Shown: positions 50,779 to 58,463 of the stretch, one piece after another | Position numbering within the stretch: the stretch's first letter is position 1 | Layout: every line of letters begins with the position of its first letter | From: Bdellovibrionales bacterium | GTDB taxonomy: Bacteria; Bdellovibrionota; Bdellovibrionia; Bdellovibrionales; UBA1609 | Assembly: GCA_020850475.1 (NCBI GenBank) | Contig: JADZEO010000027.1 | Location: 1 to 58,463, forward strand | Length of the DNA stretch: 58,463 nucleotides | Direction of reading: 5' to 3' | Translations under genes and position numbers: made by a program | The notes under the pieces: model-generated | Databases searched by the model: none | What the model was told of the DNA's origin: nothing | The model's input: the letters and a program-made list of their open reading frames with translations, nothing else

Positions 50779-52653
50779 ATGAGTCGGTTTAAATCAGGCG
50801 ATCACTTAGGACGGTTTGTCCTCGGCGAGAAAATCGGCGAGGGCGGGATGGGCCATGTTTACAAGGCTCTTGAGGTTTCCGTTGATCGTCTCGTCGCAAT
50901 TAAGTTTCTCGACGAGGGGCAGAAAAAGAACTCCGAGTCCAACGAGCGATTTCGGGTCGAAGCCAAAGCCTTGGCGCGCCTCAATCACCCCAATGTCGTC
51001 GCAATGTATGCCTATGGCGAAGAAGATGGAATTCCCTACATCGCCATGGAGTATGTCGATGGAATTAACGCCAACACCTTAATTAAAAATTACATTTTTA
51101 GTCTGCGGGAAACCATTGAGCTCTTCCGCCAAGTGCTCGGCGGCTTAGGCGAAGCTCACCGGCAGGGAATTCTCCATCGTGACATCAAGCCTGAAAACCT
51201 TCTGCTCACAAACGACTTTAAAGTGAAACTTTCGGACTTCGGTTTGGCCAAAGTGACAACCGACAGTGGTCGGATCGATCTCACCAAGCCGAACCAAATT
51301 TATTGCACCATTCCCTACGCAGCTCCAGAAATTTTGCTCGGCCGCGGGCCGTCGTCACAGACCGATCTGTTTAGCTTAGGTTTGGTGTTTTATGAACTCC
51401 TCACTCGCCAGCGGGCGTTTCCAGGAGATAACGAACTCCAAATCATGGAGAAAATTAAAAATCATAAACTGAAGTTTCCACCCTCTTGCCGCGGCCTCGT
51501 TCCCGACCCACTTCGTCGCATCGTACGGCGCATGACCGAGATTGATCCCAAAGTCCGCTACACTTCGGCCGATGAGGTCTTGCGCGACCTCGATGCTTTG
51601 CAACTTGGGGAGCACGAAAAGCATCTGCCGCTGTTTTCGCAATCGGGCTTTTACACCTACGACAAGATTGACCAGTACTTTAAGTTTCTCCGCGGCAAGG
51701 GCTTTATTGGCATTGAGGCCAACTACATCCTCTTGCATGCCACGGCTCAAAAGATTGACTTAACAAAAACCCGGCCGATCGATCCCAATGGTCAGTTCAC
51801 TGACCCACAAAACAATGTGGTTCCTATTCCCAAAAATGACGACATCAAAGCCGCAATGACTGAGTTTATCCAGATGGTTGCGGCCTTGCGCGAAGCGGAT
51901 ATGAGGGAAACCCGGGCCTTTATGACGGCATCAGGGACCAGCAAAGTGGCACTCAAGGATCGCATCCCTTGGCTTTACATTTCGGCGGGTCTGCTGTTGG
52001 TCTTGGGAGTCTCGTTTGTCTTCAAAAAACAATTGGGTCGAATGCTTCCGGGATCTCTCAGCTTATCGTCGACCACGGTCCTCAACGGCGAGCCAGCTTA
52101 TCGCGTGGGAATGAGATTTCATTACAAAGTGAGATACTTCGATCGTAAAGACGGAACCCTCGTTGGTGAGAGGGATGCTTGGGAAGAAGTCACGGGCGTC
52201 ATTGATGACGGCAAAGTGCGCTTTCTGATGGACGACGGGGGAACGCGCGTGGCCTATCGCAATCCATTTTTGTATTCTGAAGAAAGTAATCCCGTCGACA
52301 AGAATAAACCGCGGACTCGCAATCACTATATTGGGTCAACCGACAACTTATTCCCCCTCGAAGTGAACAAGAGGGCCACCTACCAGCGACGGACGGTCGT
52401 TGAGTCGAGCGGCCAAGAACGCTTGAGCATTGATGACTGTGTCGTCGATTCGACCGAAGTCGTTAAAATTGCGATTGGCAATTTCAATACCTACAAGGTC
52501 ATATGTCGTCTCCGCTCTGACCCGCAAAAGGAAGCGGCCTTTCAATATTCCACGGATTTAGGTGCCAACCTCGTGGTTCGCCGCTTTTCATTTTTTAAAG
52601 GGATCAAAGTGGACGAGGTCTGGGAGCTCCAAAAAATTACTGGCGGCAAATAA
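50779..52653 (+). CDS. Transmembrane Ser/Thr protein kinase
   Basis: The 624-residue protein has a Hanks-type kinase domain (about 13-290): glycine loop IGEGGMGHVYKA, Lys42 in VAIK, catalytic D135 in HRDIKPEN and D153 in DFG, all present. One transmembrane helix (about residues 396-414, WLYISAGLLLVLGVSFVF) is followed by a roughly 210-residue C-terminal domain outside the membrane, beta-rich (KVRYFDRKDGTLVGERD) and without a known sensor fold. It is the first such kinase here and could phosphorylate FHA partners. A small gene, a cupredoxin-like gene and cpaF follow in the same direction. Confidence 0.9.
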   Translation: MSRFKSGDHLGRFVLGEKIGEGGMGHVYKALEVSVDRLVAIKFLDEGQKKNSESNERFRVEAKALARLNHPNVVAMYAYGEEDGIPYIAMEYVDGINANTLIKNYIFSLRETIELFRQVLGGLGEAHRQGILHRDIKPENLLLTNDFKVKLSDFGLAKVTTDSGRIDLTKPNQIYCTIPYAAPEILLGRGPSSQTDLFSLGLVFYELLTRQRAFPGDNELQIMEKIKNHKLKFPPSCRGLVPDPLRRIVRRMTEIDPKVRYTSADEVLRDLDALQLGEHEKHLPLFSQSGFYTYDKIDQYFKFLRGKGFIGIEANYILLHATAQKIDLTKTRPIDPNGQFTDPQNNVVPIPKNDDIKAAMTEFIQMVAALREADMRETRAFMTASGTSKVALKDRIPWLYISAGLLLVLGVSFVFKKQLGRMLPGSLSLSSTTVLNGEPAYRVGMRFHYKVRYFDRKDGTLVGERDAWEEVTGVIDDGKVRFLMDDGGTRVAYRNPFLYSEESNPVDKNKPRTRNHYIGSTDNLFPLEVNKRATYQRRTVVESSGQERLSIDDCVVDSTEVVKIAIGNFNTYKVICRLRSDPQKEAAFQYSTDLGANLVVRRFSFFKGIKVDEVWELQKITGGK

Positions 52654-52751
52654 TCGCCAAGAGCTGGCCTTCCCCTTGGTCCAGGTTTCCTCAATATAGG
52701 ACAAACACTTGCCGAAGAGTTGAATGAGAAACTTTGCGCAAGGCGGACACT

Positions 52752-53030
52752 ATGTACTTACAGGGAAATCTGCAAAAAGTCTTCGATGCTCTTTATCACC
52801 TAGGGGTGATTGATCCGGTGCTCGAAATGGATTGGTCTAACGCCCTTGATGAGTTGCCGGCTCACTTTGACGAGTTTATGGAAGTGGTCGAAGCCACCAA
52901 TCATCATCAGGGTGATTTCGAAGACCTTATGAGTGAGCTTAAGAAGTTCAATAATTCGGCGTTAAATTACTTGGCCATGGAGGTTGCCCGTGAGTTTGCG
53001 GACTTTCACGCGCGGGAAACGCTACACTAA
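52752..53030 (+). CDS. Small acidic cytoplasmic protein of unknown function
   Basis: The 92-residue protein starts at the ATG at 52752 with AAGGCGG upstream. It has no signal peptide and looks helical (LQKVFDALYHLGVIDPVLEMD, HFDEFMEVVEATNHHQGDFED, YLAMEVAREFADFHA). I recognise no family. The next gene starts inside its 3' end, overlapping by 41 bases, so it is translated with the cupredoxin-like protein. Confidence 0.6.
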   Translation: MYLQGNLQKVFDALYHLGVIDPVLEMDWSNALDELPAHFDEFMEVVEATNHHQGDFEDLMSELKKFNNSALNYLAMEVAREFADFHARETLH

Positions 53031-53523
53031 AAATCTTGTCGGCGGTTTCCTCGCCCTATTTCTGACTATCGGCACTCAGGCCGAATGGAAGATCGACTTA
53101 TCTCGTCGAGTGGAGCAAAAGCGCCAGACTGATGTCAAAGCACCCGAGACCGAGGCTCGCCCTCAGGAAGCAACGATCTTTGATTGGGTTGCCTCCAACC
53201 ACGGCGGAGGGGGCCCCACCCAAGAGTTGGTCATTCTCAATACCGAGCAAGGTTTCGTGCCCGGCACCCTGCGGGTCCGCGAAGGCGGCACCTACACGAT
53301 TCACGTGGTGAATGTTAATGACAAAGAAAAAAACGTCAGTTTTGTAATGGATGCCTTTAGCGAACATCACGCCACCTTTTTTGGCAAAATCAAAACCTTT
53401 ACGATCAGCCCTAAAAAAGAGGGAATTTTCTCTTTTGTTTGCCCAGAAACTTCGGCCCAAGGCCGCCTGGTTGTACACACCCCTCCGGGAGCTGGAGTTC
53501 GCCAACCTGCCGCTGAGGAATAA
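52990..53523 (+). CDS. Secreted cupredoxin-like protein
   Basis: A GTG at 52990, with GGAGG exactly six bases before it, gives 177 residues. A Sec signal (KNLVGGFLALFLTIGTQA) is followed by a linker and then a cupredoxin-like beta domain (TLRVREGGTYTIHVVNVNDKEKN, FTISPKKEGIFSFVCP). In copper-binding members the ligands are His, Cys, His and Met; here DAFSEHHA supplies His and VCPETS supplies Cys, but the following His/Met pair is missing. So metal binding may be altered or lost. It ends 2 bases before cpaF and is in one operon with it. Confidence 0.65.
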   Translation: MSLRTFTRGKRYTKNLVGGFLALFLTIGTQAEWKIDLSRRVEQKRQTDVKAPETEARPQEATIFDWVASNHGGGGPTQELVILNTEQGFVPGTLRVREGGTYTIHVVNVNDKEKNVSFVMDAFSEHHATFFGKIKTFTISPKKEGIFSFVCPETSAQGRLVVHTPPGAGVRQPAAEE

Positions 53524-53525
53524 CA

Positions 53526-54638
53526 ATGGCCGAGAAGAACAGCGGCATATTTGAAGCCGCAATTCGCAACTTCTTAGGACCCATTGTCCCGCTGCTGGAA
53601 GATGAGCGGGTGACGGAAGTCATGATCAATGGTCCCGAAGAAATCTGGGTTGAGATTGCTGGCAAAATTCAGCGAACCAAAGCCCGCTTTCCCAACGAAG
53701 ATGCCTTGCGTGCGGCCGTCAACAATATCGCTCAAAGTGTGGGCCGTCGTATTAATGATGAAGAACCTCGTTTGGATGCCCGTCTGCCGAATGGTTATCG
53801 AATTCACGCGGTCATCCCGCCTTGTGCGCGCAAAGGGACCACGGTCGCCATTCGAAAATTTGCTTCAGTGCAAATGACTTTTAAGGACTACGTGCGAATT
53901 GGCGCCATGACCGTGGACGCGGCCCAATTCCTCGATATCTGCATGAAGCTAGGTAAAAATATTTTAGTGAGTGGGGGAACGGGCTCGGGAAAGACCACCT
54001 TGCTCAGTGTCTTGTGTAATCGCATTCCCCAGGGCCAACGCATTATCGTCATTGAAGACTCCTCAGAATTAAAAGTTGAATACGAGCACGCCGTTTTTTT
54101 CGAAACCCGTATGCCGAACGAAGTCGGTAAGGGCGAGGTCACCATTCGCGATCTGTTAAAAAGTAGTTTACGCTTGCGTCCCGACCGCATTATTGTCGGC
54201 GAGGTTCGCGGTTCAGAAGCTCTTGAGCTCGTGCAGGCGATGAATACCGGCCACAAAGGTTGTTTAGGAACTGTTCACGCCAACTCACCAAGTGATGCGA
54301 TTGTCCGTCTTGAAGCTCTTGCCCAAGGTGGTGACAAAAACCTCAGTGAAAAGGCTCTTCGCTATCAAATTGGTTCCGCCATTGACATTATTCTTCAGGT
54401 TTCTCGTTACTCCGATGGCTCCCGACGTCTAGGTAGTATTGCCGAAGTAAGAGGCTTTAATCCGGACGGAACCTATAATGTGGTGCCGATTTTTCAAATG
54501 AGTCGTCTGCTCAAAAAGGCGGACGGGTCACTGCAAGGTCAAATCGAACCGACCGGTGAAGTGCCGACCTTTATGGAAGAGATCGAGGACAATCAAATTC
54601 CCTTCCCCAAAGCCAAGTTTAGCCGCAAAGCCGCCTAA
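53526..54638 (+). CDS. cpaF: CpaF/TadA-type secretion ATPase
   Basis: The 370-residue ATPase belongs to the VirB11/CpaF family that powers tight-adherence pili or type IV secretion. Motifs are ERVTEVMINGPEEIWVE, INDEEPRLDARLPNGYRI, Walker A SGGTGSGKTTLLSVL, the Asp box IIVIEDSSELKVE, the Walker B RLRPDRIIVGEVRGSEA and the His box GHKGCLGTVHANSPSDA. No other Tad genes (CpaB, RcpC, TadB/C, Flp) are adjacent. Its neighbours (kinase, small protein, cupredoxin-like) are unusual for Tad loci, so it may serve another assembly. Confidence 0.9.
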   Translation: MAEKNSGIFEAAIRNFLGPIVPLLEDERVTEVMINGPEEIWVEIAGKIQRTKARFPNEDALRAAVNNIAQSVGRRINDEEPRLDARLPNGYRIHAVIPPCARKGTTVAIRKFASVQMTFKDYVRIGAMTVDAAQFLDICMKLGKNILVSGGTGSGKTTLLSVLCNRIPQGQRIIVIEDSSELKVEYEHAVFFETRMPNEVGKGEVTIRDLLKSSLRLRPDRIIVGEVRGSEALELVQAMNTGHKGCLGTVHANSPSDAIVRLEALAQGGDKNLSEKALRYQIGSAIDIILQVSRYSDGSRRLGSIAEVRGFNPDGTYNVVPIFQMSRLLKKADGSLQGQIEPTGEVPTFMEEIEDNQIPFPKAKFSRKAA

Positions 54639-54640
54639 CA

Positions 54641-54685
54641 CCACCGTACGTCGGATTCGCGCCCTAAGCGACGGCGAGGATTCGG
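54641..54685. repeat. Dispersed repeat, partial copy C (about 45 bp)
   Basis: The segment beginning CCACCGTACGTCGGAT matches 49158-49200 with a few substitutions and small gaps, including the GCGACGGCGAGGAT block. Both are followed by a short ATTGAGAA-like stretch. It starts 3 bases after the cpaF stop. Confidence 0.75.
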
Positions 54686-54710
54686 ATGAATATTGAGAAT
54701 CCCATAAGGC

Positions 54711-54731
54711 CCCGGCCCGCACCAGGCCGGG
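54711..54731. terminator. GC-rich hairpin in convergent gap
   Basis: CCCGGCC and GGCCGGG form a perfect 7-bp stem with a 7-base loop. It lies between cpaF and the convergent methyltransferase gene. No T-tract is next to it, so termination is only probable. Confidence 0.5.
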
Positions 54732-54773
54732 ACAGTCTGATTTTGGGCCCAGAAAATTCTGAGAGCTTGAGTC

Positions 54774-55436
54774 TTACCGGCTCGCTTTGACTATGTATTG
54801 GTAAGTGAGATCTTCTTTGTCGTGTATCTCGGCTTTCAGGCCAGAGGCTTCGAGCTCCTTGATGACGGCGGTGGCGGGAATTCGATGGCGATCATCGGGA
54901 CCAACTCCGGTTTTGCCGGGCTCGAAATCAACTATATAAATGAGACCCTTTGGCTTGAGCGCGGCCTTGAGGTGCTTGACATATTGATCGCGGTTTTCGA
55001 TGTGGTGCCAAGTATCGACGATCAAAATTCGATCGACGCTCGTTGGCTCCAGTCGCGGATTATCCGGATCCGTCAGATAGGCCTTGGTGCTGGCCATCTT
55101 TTCGGCGGCAATGCGCTTTTTCATATGCGCGACCAAGTTCGGCTCGATATCGAGTGCCAGGACTTCGCCCTTTGGACCCACCGCTTGGTTGAGGTGAGGG
55201 AGAAAGTAGCCGGTCCCGGCGCCGATGTCGGCCACTCGCATCCCGCCCTTTACATCCATCCAAACGACAACTTGGGCAGGTTTCTGCCAAGCATCCCGCT
55301 CGGGGTCATCAAAGACCTTGGCCCATTTTTCTGCATCAGCAAAACTGTGTTGCATTTCGCCTTGATGGCGATGCTGGTGGTGATGTCCGCAACCCAATAG
55401 CCCCGCGAGCATCAAAAAACCAATTAAGATCCGCAT
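54774..55436 (-). CDS. Lipoprotein with SAM-methyltransferase domain and His-rich N-terminus
   Basis: The 220-residue protein has a lipoprotein signal ending in AGLLGC (Cys16), then GHHHQHRHQGEMQH, which could bind metal. The rest is a class I methyltransferase of the family often written FDDPERDAWQKP...VADIGAGTGYF; the SAM loop VADIGAGTGYFLPHL, LALDIEP and RILIVDTWHHIENRDQYV are present. SAM is cytoplasmic, so a lipid-anchored, exported methyltransferase fold is puzzling; the domain might bind another ligand. The stop of AmpG lies 3 bases upstream, suggesting one operon. Confidence 0.8.
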   Translation of the reverse strand: MRILIGFLMLAGLLGCGHHHQHRHQGEMQHSFADAEKWAKVFDDPERDAWQKPAQVVVWMDVKGGMRVADIGAGTGYFLPHLNQAVGPKGEVLALDIEPNLVAHMKKRIAAEKMASTKAYLTDPDNPRLEPTSVDRILIVDTWHHIENRDQYVKHLKAALKPKGLIYIVDFEPGKTGVGPDDRHRIPATAVIKELEASGLKAEIHDKEDLTYQYIVKASR

Positions 55437-55439
55437 GCC

Positions 55440-56636
55440 TCAATCTCCTATTCGTCGAATCAGGATCAATCCCGGAATCGCGATGAGTGTGCAAAACACA
55501 AAAAATCCAGTCCACCCCATGGATTCAGCCATATAGCCAGTGGGAGATGACAGCAAAGTTCGCGGGACTCCCATGAGGCTTGTGAACAGGGCATACTGAG
55601 TGGCGGTAAACTTTTTGTTCGTTTGAGCCGCCATAAATCCCATGTAAGCCGCGGTCCCCATTCCAGCAGAAAGGTTTTCGATAAAAATGACGGCCGTTAA
55701 AGCCGGGAGTGAATACCCAATCACGGCCAAAGCCGCAAATCCTGCCGTCGAGACGCCCTGGAAAATTCCAAAATACATGAGGCTCGGCTTGGTCTTAAGT
55801 TTGACAATCAAGACTCCGCCCAGGAAGGTGCCGGCAATGGTAGCCCAAAAACCAAAGAGCTTCGTGACCGCACCAATCTCCGTTTTGGAAAAACCCAAGT
55901 CCATGTAAAAGGGCGTGGTGATGGCGCTCGCCATGGTGTCGCCAATTTTATAAAGCAAAATAAAAATCAGCACCGTAACCGAGCCGTGACGCTTAAAGAA
56001 TTCGACGAAGGGATCAATAACACTTTCTCGAAAATTCGATGGCGGCTTGGCTTCAACCTGCGGCTCTGGAGCCCACCAGGTGCAAGCGATGGCCGGAAGC
56101 ATGGACAGTCCCATAATCAAATAAGTGGTCGCGTACCCATAATGATCCGCCAGGATTAGCCCGCCTCCGCTCGCCAACAACATACCGATCCGGTAACCAT
56201 ATACATAAACCGAGGAGCCCAGCCCGAGTTCTTCATCGGGTAGTAGCTCGCGCCGGTAGGCATCGATAACAATATCCTGACTGGCCGACAAAAAAGCCAC
56301 CAGGGTGGCCATGGCGGCCAGCAAGGTCAGATTTTCCGCTGGGTTTGACTGCCCCAAGCCGATGATTGTGAGAGTCAGCAAAACTTGCGTTAACAACAGC
56401 CAGCCACGCCGCCGGCCAATGCGGCCGAGTGAAAAGCGGTCAAAGAGCGGGGCCCACACAAACTTCCACGAGTAAGGCAGTCCGACCAGAGTGATGAGGC
56501 CAATCTTGCCGAGGTCGACATTGGCGTCCTTCATCCACGCCTGGAGGACCGAAATGGTCAGCAGCAGCGGCAAGCCGCTGGCAAAGCCCATCACAAAGGT
56601 AATAATCATGCGCTTGGAGAAGAGTGTTTTCCACAT
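55440..56636 (-). CDS. ampG: AmpG-type muropeptide permease (MFS)
   Basis: The 398-residue inner-membrane protein has about 12 hydrophobic helices of the major facilitator fold. The family features are an opening FVMGFASGLPLLLTISVLQAWMKD, the loop WAPLFDRFSLGRIGRRRGWLL, and ASQDIVIDAYRRELLPDEELGLG, all typical of AmpG. It imports anhydromuropeptides for cell-wall recycling and would fit use of prey peptidoglycan. It is followed 3 bases later by the methyltransferase-domain lipoprotein gene. Confidence 0.88.
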   Translation of the reverse strand: MWKTLFSKRMIITFVMGFASGLPLLLTISVLQAWMKDANVDLGKIGLITLVGLPYSWKFVWAPLFDRFSLGRIGRRRGWLLLTQVLLTLTIIGLGQSNPAENLTLLAAMATLVAFLSASQDIVIDAYRRELLPDEELGLGSSVYVYGYRIGMLLASGGGLILADHYGYATTYLIMGLSMLPAIACTWWAPEPQVEAKPPSNFRESVIDPFVEFFKRHGSVTVLIFILLYKIGDTMASAITTPFYMDLGFSKTEIGAVTKLFGFWATIAGTFLGGVLIVKLKTKPSLMYFGIFQGVSTAGFAALAVIGYSLPALTAVIFIENLSAGMGTAAYMGFMAAQTNKKFTATQYALFTSLMGVPRTLLSSPTGYMAESMGWTGFFVFCTLIAIPGLILIRRIGD

Positions 56637-56900
56637 GGTGCCTTCATGGTCCTCGAGGCGGGACGTAGGGTCAACACAAGCGGAGCAGGAGCGGCCCGGT
56701 GCATATAAAGTGGCTCTCGGGGGACCCTATAAGACTTTCTTATATTCGCGGGCAATGGCTACAAACCGCTTCAGCAAGATTTTCCGAGTGCGGAAAATTC
56801 ATCACTTTTATGGGCGGGATTCGTTATGAACTCAATAGGGATCAGGTAAGGAGAAGGATTTCGTAGGGGTTATGAAGTCCAGCAAATAAGGGGTGGTATT

Positions 56901-57770
56901 ATGAACTTCGCGGGGAAGTTCAGTCTGAGGGTATTGGCTGCAATTCTATTTTTCGGTGGCCTGTCGGCGTCTGGGGCGACAGGCAATCGAGTTGACGACG
57001 AATGGCTTCGCGAGGCCATGCGCCGCTGCTCAGTTCCTAAGGCCGATGAAAAGGTCCTGTACTCCACTGAGTTTAAGTGGGGAATGTCAATGCAGGATAT
57101 GAAAGACAAATTTGCGGACGTTTATGCCAGCGGTAAGCGCTTGAAGGCTCGGGCTTACTTTGATGAGCCCTCCGGTCGCTTCATTCTTCCTCATAGTACT
57201 TCGACCTCCACGCAAAAGGTGAGACTCACTTCGCAATTTTTAAAGAGCGTTAAGCTTCATGTCGAGGAAGCGCTTAAGAACCACTACATCGACTATGTGA
57301 TGTTTCCCGACATGGGACACAGTCACTTATTACTTCCCAAGTCTTTCTATGACCGAGAAGTGAGGCCCCGCCCGGTGAGTGAAATGCATTTGGCTTATGA
57401 GGCGATGTTGGCGTCACCCGCAGTCAAGATTTTGTATCACACGGCCGAGCAACTCAAAGTTATCGATGAAAACAAAGAGCTGTTGCCGGATCGTCATTTG
57501 CAATGGCGGTTTTATACTCGCAATCTCGTTGGCGATAATCGAGGCGAAGGGCAAATGGAGATTTTCCGGGCGTTGAATACTGGAGCCAATACGGCTGGCG
57601 AAGAGCACGCGCACGGAGCGCACTGGTGGGGGGGAGGATTTAATATTAGCTCGAGTAGCGAGGGATGTTTTTCCTACCAAAAAGACGGCAAGACTTACTA
57701 CTTTGATTTGAGTCTTGAGGATTTGCCGTATGATCCGGCTAAGGCGGGGGATCTTGCTGGGGGATACTAA
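56901..57770 (+). CDS. Secreted protein of unknown function with His-rich motifs
   Basis: The 289-residue protein has a Sec signal (LRVLAAILFFGGLSASGA). It shows two histidine-rich segments, FPDMGHSHLLLPKSF near residue 140 and GEEHAHGAHWWGGGFN near residue 240, which look like metal-site candidates. A Cys pair (one near residue 43, one in EGCFSYQK) could form a disulfide. I recognise no family. It has a weak ribosome site and stands alone, divergent from ampG by 264 bases, a gap in which I see no gene. Confidence 0.65.
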   Translation: MNFAGKFSLRVLAAILFFGGLSASGATGNRVDDEWLREAMRRCSVPKADEKVLYSTEFKWGMSMQDMKDKFADVYASGKRLKARAYFDEPSGRFILPHSTSTSTQKVRLTSQFLKSVKLHVEEALKNHYIDYVMFPDMGHSHLLLPKSFYDREVRPRPVSEMHLAYEAMLASPAVKILYHTAEQLKVIDENKELLPDRHLQWRFYTRNLVGDNRGEGQMEIFRALNTGANTAGEEHAHGAHWWGGGFNISSSSEGCFSYQKDGKTYYFDLSLEDLPYDPAKAGDLAGGY

Positions 57771-57903
57771 GCACCCATTGCAACCCCAAAGCTTTTTTGT
57801 TCTCTAGGTTCTTCTTTAAACAATGGTTTTTTCGGGCATCAGCCCCTCAGGTCAGACCGGCCGACGGCGGCGGGCCAATGGTCACGGGCCACGGCTTGTT
57901 CTC

Positions 57904-58463
57904 TCAATCTCCCCCACGCATGCAATTGCGATCGGGTTCCTGCCAAACCTCATAGTTCGGAGTAATCTCTACACCAGATTTCACGGGCCGGCCTTTGAGG
58001 CTCGTTGCCTTTGCTGGTAACAAGCAGCGAATATCGGAAAACTTAATTCCATTTTTTGGCATCCCCTTAGGGAAATCAATCACTGACCCTGCGGGAATGA
58101 CACCTTCGGGTAATTTTAAGTCATCGCAAAGCTTGATTTCAAAGATCTCCAGCGTCTGGGCGTGTTGGCCAAGCTGCCCACAAATCTCGATACCATTGAT
58201 ATTGATGGAGCCTTTCATGTAAATTCGCAATAGATCATTTTCTCCAGAAACCTGAACACCGGATGGGTAAAGATACCCGCCATAGTTTACCTTGTCCTTT
58301 GAAATTAAATTCGCATAGACACCTTCTTTTCGTTTTCCAAATCCACTTATATACAAGCGACTGACATCGGTCTTTTCGAAAAAAGGGACTCCCCGAAATA
58401 GGCTAAGCTCTGTTTCACTTAGGTTCTGTTCGGCCCCCATAAAACTTGGAACTTTAAACTCTC
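57904..58463 (-). CDS. Uncharacterised protein, N-terminus beyond window edge
   Basis: The reading frame stays open to the right edge (the visible part before the internal ATG at 58440 encodes EFKVPSF), so the true start is probably outside the window. About 186 residues are visible. Features are YISGFGKRKEGVYANL, SGVQVSGENDLLRIYMKG, INGIEICGQLGQHAQ, IPAGSVIDFPKGMP and SDIRCLLPA, a beta-rich profile without recognised motifs. Location and function are unknown. Confidence 0.5.
   Translation of the reverse strand, partial: EFKVPSFMGAEQNLSETELSLFRGVPFFEKTDVSRLYISGFGKRKEGVYANLISKDKVNYGGYLYPSGVQVSGENDLLRIYMKGSININGIEICGQLGQHAQTLEIFEIKLCDDLKLPEGVIPAGSVIDFPKGMPKNGIKFSDIRCLLPAKATSLKGRPVKSGVEITPNYEVWQEPDRNCMRGGD

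Noticed and set aside
1-58463. tRNA or rRNA genes
   Set aside because: I scanned gaps on both strands for the T-loop GTTCRANNC pattern in cloverleaf context and rRNA landmarks and found none.

Overview
The window looks like chromosome from a Bdellovibrio-like predatory bacterium (Bdellovibrionota). The evidence is indirect but consistent: many secreted proteins and lipoproteins, a TIGR02147-family regulator, an AmpG muropeptide permease, TonB-like and PilZ proteins, two diguanylate cyclases, and an FHA-GGEEF cyclase of the DgcB type followed by an ECF sigma factor. From memory, Bdellovibrio bacteriovorus HD100 has the same neighbour order (Bd0742 dgcB next to Bd0743). Base and codon use look even throughout. 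I see no tRNA, rRNA, CRISPR array, transposase or prophage.

Layout. 1-7.6 kb: a partial oligopeptide-binding lipoprotein, an Asp-repeat lipoprotein, a secreted SGNH hydrolase, a copper-export operon (copA-csoR with a CsoR-type operator in its promoter), a TonB-like protein and a secreted unknown. 7.6-14.1 kb: a short-chain fatty acid permease, a secreted unknown, phosphofructokinase, a divergent tRNA-wobble-modification pair (MnmD-like methyltransferase and a YtqA/YhcC radical SAM enzyme) and an ankyrin protein. 14.1-17.7 kb: a TIGR02147 regulator divergent from three secreted proteins, with strong palindromes between them. 17.7-24.6 kb: an Rsm22-like methyltransferase, mtnA-mtnP, a 25-codon ORF behind a FliA-like promoter, a repeat copy, gcvP and a histone-H1-like protein.

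24.7-31.8 kb: an EpmA-like enzyme, HU/IHF, and a leftward operon gdhA-pyrD-nudix-two glycosyltransferases. 32-42.6 kb runs rightward: heptose kinase, rlmN, PfkB kinase, coiled-coil protein, GGDEF protein, metallophosphoesterase, pgi, DgcB-like cyclase, a 450-bp structured non-coding gap, then the ECF sigma factor with a small overlapping partner. 42.7-48.4 kb runs leftward: pilin-like protein, FAD oxidoreductase, hydrolase lipoprotein, metallopeptidase lipoprotein, beta-barrel and TonB. 48.4-54.7 kb runs rightward: PilZ protein behind a FliA-like promoter, a 266-bp palindromic element, PIN-PhoH ATPase, transmembrane Ser/Thr kinase, small protein, cupredoxin-like protein and CpaF ATPase. The end holds a methyltransferase-domain lipoprotein, AmpG, a secreted unknown and a partial gene.

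Common threads are c-di-GMP and phospho-threonine signalling (two GGDEF proteins, PilZ, FHA, Ser/Thr kinase), envelope and surface functions, and transcription by alternative sigma factors. The most unusual items are the repeat family sharing sequence at 21.2, 49.1 and 54.6 kb, the candidate RNA upstream of the sigma gene, and the FliA-like promoter with its 25-residue peptide. No single clearly new system stands out.
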